Below, one piece after another: positions 52,905 through 63,712 of a DNA stretch of 64,000 bases (position 1 is its first letter; every line of letters starts with the position of its first letter). The position numbers and the translations under genes are program-made. The DNA is from Pseudoalteromonas caenipelagi (GTDB taxonomy: Bacteria; Pseudomonadota; Gammaproteobacteria; Enterobacterales; Alteromonadaceae). Under the pieces are notes generated by a model, which was given only the letters and a program-made list of their open reading frames with translations, was not told the DNA's origin and ran no database searches. The stretch lies in contig NZ_JABBPG010000006.1 of NCBI RefSeq assembly GCF_013140855.1, positions 186,001 to 250,000 on the forward strand, given 5' to 3'.

Positions 52905-53381
52905 TTAATTCTCTAACAACAGACGGCTCACACGCACATAGCCGGGCGCACTATCTTGTGCCAGATCTAGGCTATCTATTTTCACACCATGTTTATTACT
53001 TAACTCATCTAACCAAGCAACCAACTTATTAAACTCCACTGAATCAATCGTGAGTCTTAATGCATTATCACTAGGCTGCATTTTACTAATGTTAATTTGA
53101 TATTGGCCACGAGTGCGGTTAACAAGTACTGATAAATTACTCGTACTAGCGACTTGGTGCGTTGATGCGCTGCTTTTTATCTTTACGACACTGTTATTAA
53201 CCCAAGTCACAAGCGCTTGGTAACGCGCTTTATCACTTTGCGCTTTGTCCACTGCGGCATTGAGTGGTTTAAATACACCCATGATTAAAAAGAATATAAC
53301 AAATACAATAGCAGCAACAATGAGTAGCTTCTGTTCTTGCTCTTTAAGTGATTGCCAATATTTTAATGCTTGTTCTTTCAT
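52905..53381 (-). CDS. gspM: Type II secretion system protein M
   Basis: A 158-residue inner-membrane platform protein. After a short cytoplasmic part (KYWQSLKEQEQKLL) comes a membrane helix (about 18-36) and a periplasmic ferredoxin-like domain that pairs with GspL. It overlaps gspL by four bases. Confidence 0.92.
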   Translation of the reverse strand: MKEQALKYWQSLKEQEQKLLIVAAIVFVIFFLIMGVFKPLNAAVDKAQSDKARYQALVTWVNNSVVKIKSSASTHQVASTSNLSVLVNRTRGQYQINISKMQPSDNALRLTIDSVEFNKLVAWLDELSNKHGVKIDSLDLAQDSAPGYVRVSRLLLEN

Positions 53382-54586
53382 GCATCACCTCGTAGTCGGA
53401 TCTCACCAATCACTACATCACCGTCATTGTTTAATGACCCTTGTTGCACCTCTAAGCCTCGCTGCTCCAAAATTGCTTTAACTTGCCCAAATACTTGGAA
53501 GCCGCTCGCACGTGCACGAATTCTCAACTCATTTCTGCGACGATCGTAGCGCAATGTTTCAGGCGTAAAATTCTCAACTTCACCAAACACTGCGACTAAA
53601 TGGTTGGTCAACTTTAGGAATCCACCTTGCTCTGCACTACCAAGCCCTGCAAGCTCTCCCTCTATTTGCTTTTTCAGCAGATGTGGACGTACTACTTTTC
53701 CAGGAAAGGCTTGCTGATAAACGGCTACAGCCTGTGTTTTGAAGTCGTCAGCTTGCTTTTGTAACACCACCAACTGAACACCTTTCACCACGACAAAACA
53801 GCCAACTGCAATACTTGCCGCCAGTAAGCCACTGCGCCAATCTCGCCACCATTGTGGTTGCTTTTTCTTTGCAGCAAACACCCCTTGTCGCAAATTAAAT
53901 GAGACATTTCCTAATTGCTTTGCAAAAAGCGCTAGAGGTAAATCATATTCAGCTTCTTTTGCTTCTTTTGGTGCCACATCAGGGATTCCCTCAGCAGGAC
54001 TGTAATGAACAATTCTACTTGGCTGTAACGCGTATAGATAATCCGCTCCCCAGCTTTTTTCTATCGCACTGATATGCCAGTGCCCTAAACGGCAAAGCCA
54101 CTGCTGACCAAGCTCAATCATAGATAATGCATTGTCTTGTTGCTCTGGCAATAGCAATGCATCTGGTATTACGCGTGTTAGCTCAATATCCAGTTCACTG
54201 AATAACGTTAACCAGCCTTTCAACCATTGCTTATTACAAATGGCGACTTCGATACAGTGCTTTTCACCATCCATTACAGGCTGTCCAACGGCAATGAACA
54301 GCTCATCAACATCACACGCGATTTGTTCTTCAAGCATAAATGGCAGTGCTTGCTCTAGCTTTCGGTTCCACTTAGTCGGCAAGACCACACGCTTTAACTG
54401 CACTTGAGAAGCACTCAGCAATAGCGTTACCTCTCGACTAGCCGCTTTTTCTGATAGCTGCTCAAGTTGTTCTGCATTGTCTAATTCACCACTGGCAATG
54501 ATTTGTTCATCCGCAGATGAAAATACTAACCAATGAATCGGTTTTTGGTGTGACTGATCCACTCGGATCACTAATTTTTCTGTCAC
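53378..54586 (-). CDS. gspL: Type II secretion system protein L
   Basis: A 402-residue inner-membrane platform protein that recruits the ATPase GspE. The cytoplasmic actin-like domain occupies about residues 1-250, a membrane helix about 258-280 follows, then a periplasmic ferredoxin-like domain. The start is a GTG at 54586 with GGAGG six bases upstream, overlapping gspK by four bases. Confidence 0.93.
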   Translation of the reverse strand: MTEKLVIRVDQSHQKPIHWLVFSSADEQIIASGELDNAEQLEQLSEKAASREVTLLLSASQVQLKRVVLPTKWNRKLEQALPFMLEEQIACDVDELFIAVGQPVMDGEKHCIEVAICNKQWLKGWLTLFSELDIELTRVIPDALLLPEQQDNALSMIELGQQWLCRLGHWHISAIEKSWGADYLYALQPSRIVHYSPAEGIPDVAPKEAKEAEYDLPLALFAKQLGNVSFNLRQGVFAAKKKQPQWWRDWRSGLLAASIAVGCFVVVKGVQLVVLQKQADDFKTQAVAVYQQAFPGKVVRPHLLKKQIEGELAGLGSAEQGGFLKLTNHLVAVFGEVENFTPETLRYDRRRNELRIRARASGFQVFGQVKAILEQRGLEVQQGSLNNDGDVVIGEIRLRGDA

Positions 54587-55566
54587 TGTACGCCTCCAAA
54601 TTTTCGCGCCAGTATAGTTGCTTGACCTTGATTTATTTGAATAATTGAGGTCATTGAAAAGCGTCTATCATCAAATAGTGCTTTTGCGCGTAACTTAAAA
54701 TAATTACTATTTACGGTAAATAATTCGTTGCTTTGCTTATCAACTTTAGCGCCTTGATCCCTTGCCTCGACAAAAAAATCTTCAACATTATCAAACCCTT
54801 TCTCTGGCCTCGCTGCGATGATAGCTTCTGCACCAGAGGCACTTAGGCCTTCTAATAAGCCACTTAACAATAAGGCTTGTTCCGTTTTGATTGTATTTAC
54901 ATTGATTTTTAACTCAGTGTTACCTGGGATGACACACACATAAGGTAATAACTTTTCCATCACCAAGGGATTAAACCCTTTGATTACTCTGAGCTCTGAC
55001 TCAGACGCCATTAAATTATTGGCACTCAAATAAGGTGTGGTTCTGGACATATACTCATCTTCTTCTGCACCGGAGCGAAACGTGATGCTGTCTTCATCAA
55101 GCCAGTCATAAACACTATCAGCCAACGCTTCTTCGCTTTCTTCTACAGGTAAGTCTTCAATGTTGTTCAACAACGACAACAACGCCTTGTGAGCTGGATT
55201 GGTATCGTCCACACTACCACTTTGCTTTTTCTCGGCTCTAAGGGCGTTTAAATTTAAGCATGCTTGCAAGTCAGTTACTTCGCCACTTAGCGTGCCATGA
55301 TCCACGGGATATGGCACATCACTCAAGGCCCAAGGTTGCCCAAGGTGTACTTTTTCTGGCTCTTCTTTTTTACTCTCCAAAAGTACTTTTTTAACAAGCT
55401 CTTCAGCACCATAGCTATACCATTTAGCTTGTTGGTGCGTTTGAATGTTTTGCGCGCGCTGTACTTGCACCATTAAATTGCCAGCCATTTCAGCAGCAAC
55501 CGTTGCTGCCAAAGCGACGATAAATAATACGATGATTAGTGCCGCACCGTGTTGTTTTTTTATCAT
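54583..55566 (-). CDS. gspK: Type II secretion minor pseudopilin K
   Basis: The tip pseudopilin, 327 residues. The prepilin peptidase site is KKQHG/AALIIVLF (cleavage after G7). As usual for GspK, the +5 glutamate of other pseudopilins is missing. A large alpha domain is inserted in the pilin fold, and the sequence SVYDWLDEDS is a family mark. With GspI and GspJ it forms the tip complex. Overlaps gspJ by four bases. Confidence 0.95.
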   Translation of the reverse strand: MIKKQHGAALIIVLFIVALAATVAAEMAGNLMVQVQRAQNIQTHQQAKWYSYGAEELVKKVLLESKKEEPEKVHLGQPWALSDVPYPVDHGTLSGEVTDLQACLNLNALRAEKKQSGSVDDTNPAHKALLSLLNNIEDLPVEESEEALADSVYDWLDEDSITFRSGAEEDEYMSRTTPYLSANNLMASESELRVIKGFNPLVMEKLLPYVCVIPGNTELKINVNTIKTEQALLLSGLLEGLSASGAEAIIAARPEKGFDNVEDFFVEARDQGAKVDKQSNELFTVNSNYFKLRAKALFDDRRFSMTSIIQINQGQATILARKFGGVQ

Positions 55567-56255
55567 CTACGGCCCCCAACAGCTGAACGCTCATTTTGGG
55601 TGTTATCAAAAGAACCCCCCCTGACTTGGCCACTTTCACTTTGAGCTTGTTGCTCTTTGCCATCACCTGGGGTTAAAAATAGACGACGAATAGGTGCTGC
55701 ACCTTTAACTTGTAACGTAACCGCAACAGCGACAGGTAAGGCTTTCTTTTTCCAATCTTCTTGCCACTTTTGCTTGTCATCCATAAACTCAAATTTAAGC
55801 TCTTCAACGTCTTCAATGACAACTTGCGAACGAGGCTCTGCGCCATCAAGTTCATCTACATAAATACGATATATACGTTCTAGGTTATCATCAACAACCC
55901 GGTAGCCGACCGCTTGTAGCTCAGAACGAGGCAGTAAGCTGATAGGGTTTGTCCAACCATCACGGACAAACGCAATACCATCAAACTGGCTTTGTAATTC
56001 ATAGCGTCCGTGTAATATATAGGTAGGATTAACATCTCCGGCCTCATTGCGGACTTCACGTTTGGTCATTTGACTAAAATCTTGATCCATCAATCGAAAA
56101 GTGGTCTGCAATGCTTCAAGTTCTGCAATGGTCGACTCCGATGCATCTTTCGCTTTGAGGGTTGAGTCTAAAATTTGGTGAGTCGCCATAACCACAAACG
56201 CTAAGATGCCCAGAGCAACCATGACTTCAAGCAATGTAAAACCACGTTGGCGCAT
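55563..56255 (-). CDS. gspJ: Type II secretion minor pseudopilin J
   Basis: A 230-residue pseudopilin with leader MRQRG/FTLLEVMVAL (cleavage after G5, E5 of the mature protein present). The C-terminal part is Gln/Ser/Gly-rich. Its ATG shares one base with the gspI stop codon. Confidence 0.95.
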   Translation of the reverse strand: MRQRGFTLLEVMVALGILAFVVMATHQILDSTLKAKDASESTIAELEALQTTFRLMDQDFSQMTKREVRNEAGDVNPTYILHGRYELQSQFDGIAFVRDGWTNPISLLPRSELQAVGYRVVDDNLERIYRIYVDELDGAEPRSQVVIEDVEELKFEFMDDKQKWQEDWKKKALPVAVAVTLQVKGAAPIRRLFLTPGDGKEQQAQSESGQVRGGSFDNTQNERSAVGGRR

Positions 56256-56635
56256 TATGATTTATCCTTGAGAATAAACGTGGTTAAGTCATAGACCGAG
56301 TGCTTTAACGCTTCATCGCTAAACACTTCCACGGTCACTTTGACAAAGCTGGGGTCTGCCGTTGCAGTGACTTTTTGCTGCCAGTACCATGTTCGTTCAG
56401 CTAGTTCTTCTTCGCCTTTTTGATTATTGGTGCCAGACCACTTTTCGCCGCTAGCGCGCATTTCTACGAGGCGATTTTCAGCAACCCATGAGGCATAGGT
56501 TTGCTCTTCAAGCGTTGATATGTGTGTAATATGTTCGCCAGTTGCTTGCATGGCGGCAATGCCCGCCATAGCACATATACTCATAGCGACCATCACTTCT
56601 AATAATGTAAAGCCACGATTATTGCGCATCATCAT
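56255..56635 (-). CDS. gspI: Type II secretion minor pseudopilin I
   Basis: A 126-residue pseudopilin with leader NNRG/FTLLEVMVAM (cleavage after G8). Three consecutive ATGs open the gene; which is used is not clear. It overlaps the gspH stop by four bases. Confidence 0.94.
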   Translation of the reverse strand: MMMRNNRGFTLLEVMVAMSICAMAGIAAMQATGEHITHISTLEEQTYASWVAENRLVEMRASGEKWSGTNNQKGEEELAERTWYWQQKVTATADPSFVKVTVEVFSDEALKHSVYDLTTFILKDKS

Positions 56636-57225
56636 TCAGGCTCCATACGCAAGTTAACCGGCGCCATAAATTCACCTTCGATAAAATAAACTGGCTCATT
56701 TTGCTCAGCCAATTCAATCGTTATCTGAAAAGCACTGACTTCTCCAGAAGATAGAATCAATACCTGTGGTACTTTAAGCTTTTTTAGCTCTAATAAGCTC
56801 TCATCGGCATCAGTACCCATCAGTTCACGCCAATTAGATTGCTCTAGCAAGTTATCCTGCGACCAAGCTAAATCTTCGATGTTCAACTCAACTCGGTACT
56901 GATCACTAAACTCGATGGGTTTGTATAACTCTTCTGACTCTAGAGGCGTCCATTTGTCACCATCAAACACTAACAGTTCAAGTACGTTCTTATCTAAATG
57001 TAAGCCCAACTCAACCTGATTTAGCACGGCAAATTCAGAAGCCATGTTAAGCACACTGTGAGTGCGCAATGCCTTTTTTTCTAGCTCTTCTTCCATATCG
57101 CCACCAAAGCTATAAGTAACCATTTTGGTTGCAAATGCAATGATCACAATCACCACGAGGATTTCAATCAAGCTAAATCCTTGCGGGTGGTTTGCTGTGC
57201 TATGCCGAGGTGACAAGTTGCTCAT
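56632..57225 (-). CDS. gspH: Type II secretion minor pseudopilin H
   Basis: A 197-residue pseudopilin with a rather long leader (16 residues) ending HPQG/FSLIEILVV. It lies 13 bases after gspG. Confidence 0.94.
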   Translation of the reverse strand: MSNLSPRHSTANHPQGFSLIEILVVIVIIAFATKMVTYSFGGDMEEELEKKALRTHSVLNMASEFAVLNQVELGLHLDKNVLELLVFDGDKWTPLESEELYKPIEFSDQYRVELNIEDLAWSQDNLLEQSNWRELMGTDADESLLELKKLKVPQVLILSSGEVSAFQITIELAEQNEPVYFIEGEFMAPVNLRMEPE

Positions 57226-57238
57226 ATGAGATTAATCG

Positions 57239-57658
57239 CTACTTCTCTTCGTCCCAGTTACCAATGTCATCTTCAGTACCAACTTCGCCATCTGGACCCA
57301 TTGAGAAGATGTCAATTTTACCCATTTCACCTGGGCTTACTAATTGGTATGGATTACCCCAAGGATCTTCAGGTAGCTTTGAAATAAAACCACCATCAGG
57401 AAAACGTTTTGGTACTGGATCGATTGTAGTTTGGGTAACTAACGCTTCTAAACCTTGCTCTGTTGTGGGGAACGCTTTGTTTTTTAGCTTGTACATATTC
57501 ATTGCATCTTCTAGCTGCTGAATATCTAAATGCGCTTTATCAATTGCGGCCTCTTCTTGTGAACCCATAATATTTGGCGCAACGATAGACATGATCATAC
57601 CTATGATCACCAATACCACCATTACCTCTAATAATGAAAAACCTGATTGTTTATTCAC
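57239..57658 (-). CDS. gspG: Type II secretion major pseudopilin G
   Basis: The main subunit of the pseudopilus, 139 residues. The leader is MNKQSG/FSLLEVMVVLVII (cleavage after G6), followed by the conserved QLEDAMNMYKLKNKAFPTTEQGLEAL and the C-terminal calcium-loop region SMGPDGEVGTEDDIGNW. The start is a GTG at 57658 with AGGG eight bases upstream; a TTG at 57673 would overlap that site. Confidence 0.96.
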   Translation of the reverse strand: MNKQSGFSLLEVMVVLVIIGMIMSIVAPNIMGSQEEAAIDKAHLDIQQLEDAMNMYKLKNKAFPTTEQGLEALVTQTTIDPVPKRFPDGGFISKLPEDPWGNPYQLVSPGEMGKIDIFSMGPDGEVGTEDDIGNWDEEK

Positions 57659-57724
57659 GATATTTTCCCTCAAAGTTAATTACTTAATACGCATGAGAAT
57701 GACATGCTCAAGTGTTATGTTTGA

Positions 57725-58951
57725 CTATAATCCAACCGCTTTGTTCATAGCCATAATAGGTTGCAAGATAGCCATTACGATGAACAGCACGATCACTGCC
57801 ATGCTGGCTATCATTGCCGGTTCTAAAAGCTTAAGTGACACACTCACCATGCTTTCAAACTCTCTATCTTGGTTATTTGCAGCTCGTTCTAGCATCTGTT
57901 CAAGCTCACCTGATTTTTCACCGCTGGCAATCATATGAAGCATCATTGGTGGGAATAGCTTGGTTTGATGCAAAGCAGCACGCAAACTTGCGCCTTCACT
58001 TACGCGTGTTGCAGCTTCAGCAACAGCCGCCTTAATTTTCTCGTTTTCAAGCACCTGCCCGGCTATCTTCATCCCCTCAAGCAATGGGACTGAACTTGAA
58101 GATAAAATACTTAAGGTGCGCGCAAATCTTGCAGTATTAATACCTCTGCTCACCTTGCCTATACCTGGCAAAACTAACAGCTTACTATCGAACCAAAAAC
58201 GCACCTTGGGCTGCTGTAAAGAACGTTTCATCAAAACCATACTGCCAGTAATCACAACAAGACTGACGAGCCAATAGCTTTGCACAAAGTTACTTGCCGC
58301 CATCACCCACTCGGTAGTCCAAGGTAGAACCTGATTAGATTTCTCAAATGTTTTCAGTATCTTTGGCACGACTGTCCCAAGTAAGACTGAGACAATGGCA
58401 ATCGCAAAAACCACCAAAATTGTGGGATAAACCATTGCTTGAGTAATTTGGCTACGCATATGTTGGCGCTGTTCGGTGTAATCAGCCAATCGATTTAATA
58501 CTTGATCTAAATGACCTGACTTTTCACCCGCTGCCACCATTGAACGGTATAAATTATCAAATACATGTGGGAACTCAGACATACCGTCTGCCAATGTATA
58601 GCCCTCAACCACTTTAGAACGTACCGACATCAGCATTCGTTTTAAGCGAGGCTTTTCACATTGCTCTGCCACAGCCATCACCGCAGCTTCAACCGGTAAT
58701 GCAGATTGGATCAAAGTTGCAAGCTGACGTGTTATCAAAGCCAAGTCGGCAACGGATGGCTTATAGCCTTGAAACAGCTTAAACCCACCACCTGATTGTT
58801 GCTTGTCTCGCTCTGCAGCAGGCGATACTTCAAGTGGCATCATGGCTTTTTCACGTAGCATTTGCCTGACTTGTTTAGCGGTATCAGCCTCTAAAATACC
58901 AGACTTTTCCTTGCCTTTTGCGTCTAAAGCGCGATACTCAAACGCCGCCAT
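57725..58951 (-). CDS. gspF: Type II secretion inner-membrane protein F
   Basis: A 408-residue polytopic platform protein with two copies of the T2SSF domain (about 70-195 and 275-395), each followed by membrane helices. Conserved GEKSGHLDQVL and GEKSGELEQML repeats mark the two halves. It lies two bases after gspE. Confidence 0.96.
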   Translation of the reverse strand: MAAFEYRALDAKGKEKSGILEADTAKQVRQMLREKAMMPLEVSPAAERDKQQSGGGFKLFQGYKPSVADLALITRQLATLIQSALPVEAAVMAVAEQCEKPRLKRMLMSVRSKVVEGYTLADGMSEFPHVFDNLYRSMVAAGEKSGHLDQVLNRLADYTEQRQHMRSQITQAMVYPTILVVFAIAIVSVLLGTVVPKILKTFEKSNQVLPWTTEWVMAASNFVQSYWLVSLVVITGSMVLMKRSLQQPKVRFWFDSKLLVLPGIGKVSRGINTARFARTLSILSSSSVPLLEGMKIAGQVLENEKIKAAVAEAATRVSEGASLRAALHQTKLFPPMMLHMIASGEKSGELEQMLERAANNQDREFESMVSVSLKLLEPAMIASMAVIVLFIVMAILQPIMAMNKAVGL

Positions 58952-58953
58952 AA

Positions 58954-60531
58954 CTACCCTTCCTCACGCGTCACGCGTAATACTTCTTCCAAAGTAGTTT
59001 GGCCTTTAAGTACACGAGCTAGGCCATCTTGACGAATGCTTGGGCTGTGCTTGCGAATATACTTTTCTACCGCCTGCTCTCCCTTACCATTGTGAATAAG
59101 CTCACGAATAGTCTCATCAACCACCAGTAACTCATGGATACCAGTACGCCCTTTATAACCATTAAAGTTACACTCTTCACAGCCTACAGCACGATAAATC
59201 GTAGGTGCTTTATCAAACGGTTGACTTAGAAGTTCACACTCTCGCTCATCCGCAAGATGTGCTTCTTTACAGTTTGGACAAAGTGTTCTTACTAAGCGTT
59301 GTGACAACACACCTAATAGTGAAGAAGACAGTAAGAACGGTTCAACCCCCATATCTTCCATACGCGTGATGGCACCAGCAGCGGTGTTAGTATGCAGCGT
59401 TGACATCACCAAGTGACCTGTCAAAGATGCTTGCACTGCGATTTGGCCTGTTTCTAAATCACGTATCTCCCCCACCATTACCACATCAGGATCCTGACGT
59501 AGGATGGCGCGTAAGCCTCGAGCAAAAGTCATATCTACTTTGGTATTTACTTGCGTCTGACCGATACCTGGAATTTCGTATTCAATCGGATCTTCAACAG
59601 TAAGGATGTTACGGTCTTTTGAGTTTATTTGGCTCATACCCGCATACAAAGTGGTACTTTTACCAGAACCCGTAGGACCTGTTACAAGAATAATACCGTG
59701 TGGCTTACTGATGATATCAGCAAATAGTTCTCTGTTTCGCTCGGTCATGCCTAAATCTTCTAGATTTAGACGTGCGTTGTTTTTATCTAGTAGACGCAAT
59801 ACAACACGTTCACCAAAACTTGATGGCATGGTTGAAACACGTACGTCAACGGCACGCCCAGCAATACGTAAACTGATACGACCATCTTGTGGAATACGCT
59901 TTTCAGCGATATCCAGCTTTGCCATAACCTTAATACGCGATACTAATAACGACGCTAACTTGCGGTTTGGTTTAAGCACTTCTTTAAGCACACCGTCAAC
60001 TCGAAAACGGATAACTAGGTCTTGCTCAAAAGTCTCGATGTGAATATCTGACGCACCTTCTTTGATAGCCTCACTCAGCATTGCATTGATTAGCTTGATA
60101 ATCGGCGCATCGTCATCGGCAGCAAGTAAGTCTTCTGTTTGTGGTAGCTCTTCGGCTAATGAAAACAAATCCACTTCATTACCAATATCTTCCATCATTT
60201 GCTGAGTTTCAGAGCTATCACGCTGATAAGACGCCTCAAGAAGCAGTTCAAACTTGTCATCATCTAAGTGTTCAAGCTTAAATGCTTCACCTGCGGTGCG
60301 GCGTACTTCCAACAAGGTTTCTACCTTTAGTTCACCGCGATAGTAAACGACCAGCCCGTCCGCTTGTTGGCTCATTAACATACCTTCTCGGCGAGCATAA
60401 CCAAATGGCAAACGCACAGGCGATTGTGCTATTTGTTCAGACTGTTCGAGGACTTCGGCAGGCATATCAGTTACGGATAGCTCACTAACCGACATCTCAG
60501 TGACCGCTTCTACCTTACTCTCAGTCATCAT
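58954..60531 (-). CDS. gspE: Type II secretion ATPase E
   Basis: The hexameric cytoplasmic motor, 525 residues. An N-terminal domain that binds GspL is followed by the ATPase core with Walker [10 protein letters not shown] (285-293), an Asp box (TVEDPIEYE), Walker B-like VGEIRDLET and a His box ([10 protein letters not shown]). A four-cysteine zinc domain, CPNC and CEEC, lies near 425-460. It overlaps gspD by 11 bases. Confidence 0.97.
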   Translation of the reverse strand: MMTESKVEAVTEMSVSELSVTDMPAEVLEQSEQIAQSPVRLPFGYARREGMLMSQQADGLVVYYRGELKVETLLEVRRTAGEAFKLEHLDDDKFELLLEASYQRDSSETQQMMEDIGNEVDLFSLAEELPQTEDLLAADDDAPIIKLINAMLSEAIKEGASDIHIETFEQDLVIRFRVDGVLKEVLKPNRKLASLLVSRIKVMAKLDIAEKRIPQDGRISLRIAGRAVDVRVSTMPSSFGERVVLRLLDKNNARLNLEDLGMTERNRELFADIISKPHGIILVTGPTGSGKSTTLYAGMSQINSKDRNILTVEDPIEYEIPGIGQTQVNTKVDMTFARGLRAILRQDPDVVMVGEIRDLETGQIAVQASLTGHLVMSTLHTNTAAGAITRMEDMGVEPFLLSSSLLGVLSQRLVRTLCPNCKEAHLADERECELLSQPFDKAPTIYRAVGCEECNFNGYKGRTGIHELLVVDETIRELIHNGKGEQAVEKYIRKHSPSIRQDGLARVLKGQTTLEEVLRVTREEG

Positions 60532-62587
60532 TACCGCGCTCTTTATTATTTTGTTCGTTTAAAAACTCTTCGTACGTTGGTGGTAATACCAATGCATCGT
60601 TCCACTCTGGTAATACCGGTGTGGCTTCAAACGGCATCAAATCGATACCATCGTCTTGTTGGATCTGCTGCTCAGTACGAATAAAGTTATATTTAGAGTG
60701 GCTTAGCTCATTCATGCTACGACTATCACGAATAATGGTCGGGCGAATAAATACCAATAAGTTACGCTTACGCTTGGTGGTACCCGTTGATTTGAATAGA
60801 TGCCCTATGACAGGAATATCACCTAACAGTGGTACTTTTGAGACACTTTCTTGTACATCTTCGTCAATCAAGCCGCCTAAAATTACCATACCACCATCAT
60901 CTGCAATTACGGTGGTATTGATAGCTCGTTTATTTACTGAAATATCAACCGCTGTTGCACCACTCACACTCGACACTTCTTGCTCAATGGTAAGTTGCAC
61001 TGCGGAGCCGTCATTAATTTGCGGCGTCACTTTTAGCTTAATACCCACTTCTTGACGGTCAACTGTTTGGAATGGATTAGAATTATTGTCACCCGATGTA
61101 GAGCCAGTAATAATAGGTACTTCTTGACCCACGATCATAGAGGCTTCTTCATTGTCCATGGTAGTGACGGAAGGCGTCGCTAGGATATTTGATTTGGTGT
61201 CAGTTGAAATTGCCTGAACAATTGCACCCCAATCGTTTTTGATAATACCCATCGCCAGGCCATTTACACCACCAAGCAACTGACCGAGTGGTCCTAAGTC
61301 ACCTTCTACCGTTTTAACCGTATTTGATACTGCATTGTCATCTGTACCAACAATAGTCCCTTTGACTTCTTTATCACGCGCTTGCTCAGCCGCTACGGCT
61401 AAAGACCCAACAGGTACGGTGCTACCGTTGTTAAACTGCAGCATCCCCCCTTGCTCTGAGATCCACTGCAGACCAAAGTTAATACCATCACTTTCGAAGA
61501 CTTCAACAACAATCGCTTCTACCAATACTTGAGCTCGGCGAATATCTAGCTTATCAATCACTTGAGATAATGAACGCATGGTATCTGGCTGTGCGGTAAT
61601 AACCAGTGAGTTTGAGTCTGGATGCGCTTCAATACTGGTTTCATTTTTATTCCTGCTGCGGGTTTTATTACCACCACCTTGTGCGTCTTCTTGCAGTGTT
61701 TTGCTCACACCTTGCAGCACTTTTACCAAGTCTTCAGCTTTGGCATAGTTAAGATAAAAAACTTTAGTGTTGCCTTGGTTTTCTAGCTCATTGTCTAAGC
61801 GCTTAATTAAATCAGTTGCTCTGCTTCGGGCTTGTGACTCGCCGCTAACAATGACGCTATTAGTGCGGCTGTCAGCAACGACTTTTGGAATGAGAAAATC
61901 GGGAATAGCACCCTTACCGCTATCTTTATAAATACTCTCAACGACCGACACAACATCATCCGCTGTGGCATGATTTAGCTTAACGATATCTACACGCTTG
62001 TCGCCTGCTTGGTCTACTGACTTGATGATATCCACCAAACGATTAACCGATGCCGCATGACCTGTGAGCATCATTACGTTGGCAGAGTTTAGGTTAGTCA
62101 CGTGACCACCATCTTTTTGGTCACTAAATTGGCGAATGAGTGGACCTAGCTCTTGTACGCTTACATTTTTCACACGTACAACTCGGGTGATCATCACATC
62201 ACCATTCCCCGCTTCCTCGCCTTCAACCAATGGCACATTGCCTTTTTTGCCGTCAGAGCTACGCACAACCTTCAATACGCCGCTGTCCATTTCCGTCACA
62301 GAGTAACCATACACTTCGAGTACGTTTAAAAAGAATTGATAGTACAGAGATTCATCCATCAACTCATAGCTACGCACGTTAATGTTGCCGCGTACATTGG
62401 GGTCGATGATGATGGTTTTATTTAGATTCTTACCAACGATATTAATAAATTCGTTAATATCAGTGCCTTTGAAGTTGGCAGCATACTCAACAGCAGACAC
62501 AGAAAGCGACAAACCAGCTGCTAACATCAGAGCTGCATATCTAGCTAACCCTTTTTTGATTTTTGTGAGGTGTAGCTTTTTACCCAT
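60521..62587 (-). CDS. gspD: Type II secretion secretin D
   Basis: The outer-membrane channel, 688 residues. A signal peptide ends VSA (about residue 32). Periplasmic N0-N3 domains precede the C-terminal secretin domain with [15 protein letters not shown] and [12 protein letters not shown] near the end. It is the pore through which folded exoproteins leave the cell. 27 bases separate it from gspC. Confidence 0.97.
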   Translation of the reverse strand: MGKKLHLTKIKKGLARYAALMLAAGLSLSVSAVEYAANFKGTDINEFINIVGKNLNKTIIIDPNVRGNINVRSYELMDESLYYQFFLNVLEVYGYSVTEMDSGVLKVVRSSDGKKGNVPLVEGEEAGNGDVMITRVVRVKNVSVQELGPLIRQFSDQKDGGHVTNLNSANVMMLTGHAASVNRLVDIIKSVDQAGDKRVDIVKLNHATADDVVSVVESIYKDSGKGAIPDFLIPKVVADSRTNSVIVSGESQARSRATDLIKRLDNELENQGNTKVFYLNYAKAEDLVKVLQGVSKTLQEDAQGGGNKTRSRNKNETSIEAHPDSNSLVITAQPDTMRSLSQVIDKLDIRRAQVLVEAIVVEVFESDGINFGLQWISEQGGMLQFNNGSTVPVGSLAVAAEQARDKEVKGTIVGTDDNAVSNTVKTVEGDLGPLGQLLGGVNGLAMGIIKNDWGAIVQAISTDTKSNILATPSVTTMDNEEASMIVGQEVPIITGSTSGDNNSNPFQTVDRQEVGIKLKVTPQINDGSAVQLTIEQEVSSVSGATAVDISVNKRAINTTVIADDGGMVILGGLIDEDVQESVSKVPLLGDIPVIGHLFKSTGTTKRKRNLLVFIRPTIIRDSRSMNELSHSKYNFIRTEQQIQQDDGIDLMPFEATPVLPEWNDALVLPPTYEEFLNEQNNKERGNDD

Positions 62588-62614
62588 TATTTTTAAACTC
62601 CAAATTTAGTATCG

Positions 62615-63502
62615 TTACAGGCTAAATTGCACGCTCATGACCTGACCATCACGCTCAACCGTAATAGTGGCGTCAGTGCTATTTCTTAGCTCGTTCATGG
62701 CAGCCATGGCCTGTTTCATATCCGTGAGTTGATAACCGTTGATTGCAACAGCCAAATCATTGTTTTTTAACCCCATTTTGTTAAACAAAGCAGGGTCTTT
62801 ACCCGGGCTCAAGCGATAGCCCAAAAGCTCTCCTGAACTTCTGTAAGGCGTAATGCGAATATAATCGAGTAATTTGCCTGGATCTTTTAATAATTCTTCT
62901 TTTTTCTCTACTAATTCACTGGGGACCGTTGTACGCACAAGTCCTCCGCTTTTGGTTGGCACTTTAGGCGCGACTGGCATAGCAACATTTTTTGAATATT
63001 CCAAACCATCAAGCATCAACGTCTCAAAACGGCCACTCACATCTAAAATAACTCGATCTGGTAATACTTGGGCAAGTTTGGCGCGCGTGCCTTCAACCGC
63101 TTCTTGCACCTCATAAGTCGCTTGACGGCCCTGAGATTCAATAATCGCAAGTCCCGCTTTATCATTGAGACTCACAGCAACTATCCCAGTCAAACGAACA
63201 TTCAATGCTGTTTGAGGCGCATCAGAAACAATAGCTTGTGGCTGTTCAACAGGCTTGCTTTGCGCATCACCAAATAGATTCTGTTGAATAATTGCTTGGC
63301 TGTTAACCGCTGAGCTGCTGGACGCATACACGGCAGACATTGAGGGCAAAGGCGCAGTAACCGGTTTAGGCCATAGCAACCAAAACAATTGAGATAATAA
63401 ATAAGCAATAAAAACAACAGACAAATAAACCACTAAACGGCTAAGTTTGGCATGAGGCAGCGCAAGTAATGTTTTTTGTAACTGTTGTAATTGTAGTTCC
63501 AT
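62615..63502 (-). CDS. gspC: Type II secretion protein C
   Basis: The first gene of the operon, 295 residues. One membrane helix (about 22-45) precedes the homology region that contacts the secretin N0 domain (RLTGIVAVSLNDKAGLAIIE) and a C-terminal PDZ domain (GLKNNDLAVAINGYQLTD). It connects the inner-membrane platform with GspD. The upstream 210 bases, shared with hslR, must hold the operon promoter; I see only weak candidates. Confidence 0.95.
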   Translation of the reverse strand: MELQLQQLQKTLLALPHAKLSRLVVYLSVVFIAYLLSQLFWLLWPKPVTAPLPSMSAVYASSSSAVNSQAIIQQNLFGDAQSKPVEQPQAIVSDAPQTALNVRLTGIVAVSLNDKAGLAIIESQGRQATYEVQEAVEGTRAKLAQVLPDRVILDVSGRFETLMLDGLEYSKNVAMPVAPKVPTKSGGLVRTTVPSELVEKKEELLKDPGKLLDYIRITPYRSSGELLGYRLSPGKDPALFNKMGLKNNDLAVAINGYQLTDMKQAMAAMNELRNSTDATITVERDGQVMSVQFSL

Positions 63503-63636
63503 ATCCGTCTATTCTTATTCTGTTGAGCGACCCAGTGTACCTTTTCGGTGAAAATACAACAAGCGCACTAATATGACAGTTTACGTATCCTGTCTAATCT
63601 TGTGGCTAGCCCTTCGAACACTAAACGTCGCAAGAG

Positions 63637-63663
63637 TTCCACATGCTTTTTTTGAATGTGGAA
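63637..63663. repeat. Inverted repeat in the gspC-hslR gap
   Basis: TTCCACAT (63637-63644) and ATGTGGAA (63656-63663) form a perfect 8-bp inverted repeat with an 11-base T-rich spacer, 50 bases before hslR and 135 bases before gspC. It could be a regulator site or a weak hairpin. Confidence 0.45.
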
Positions 63664-63712
63664 ATATGCTAAATTTGCATCATTATCGCACGTTCTTCAT
63701 GGTTAATAAATT

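Noticed and set aside
59606..60043. 145-codon plus-strand frame within gspE
   Set aside because: Antisense shadow of the gspE ATPase core with no start signals of its own.
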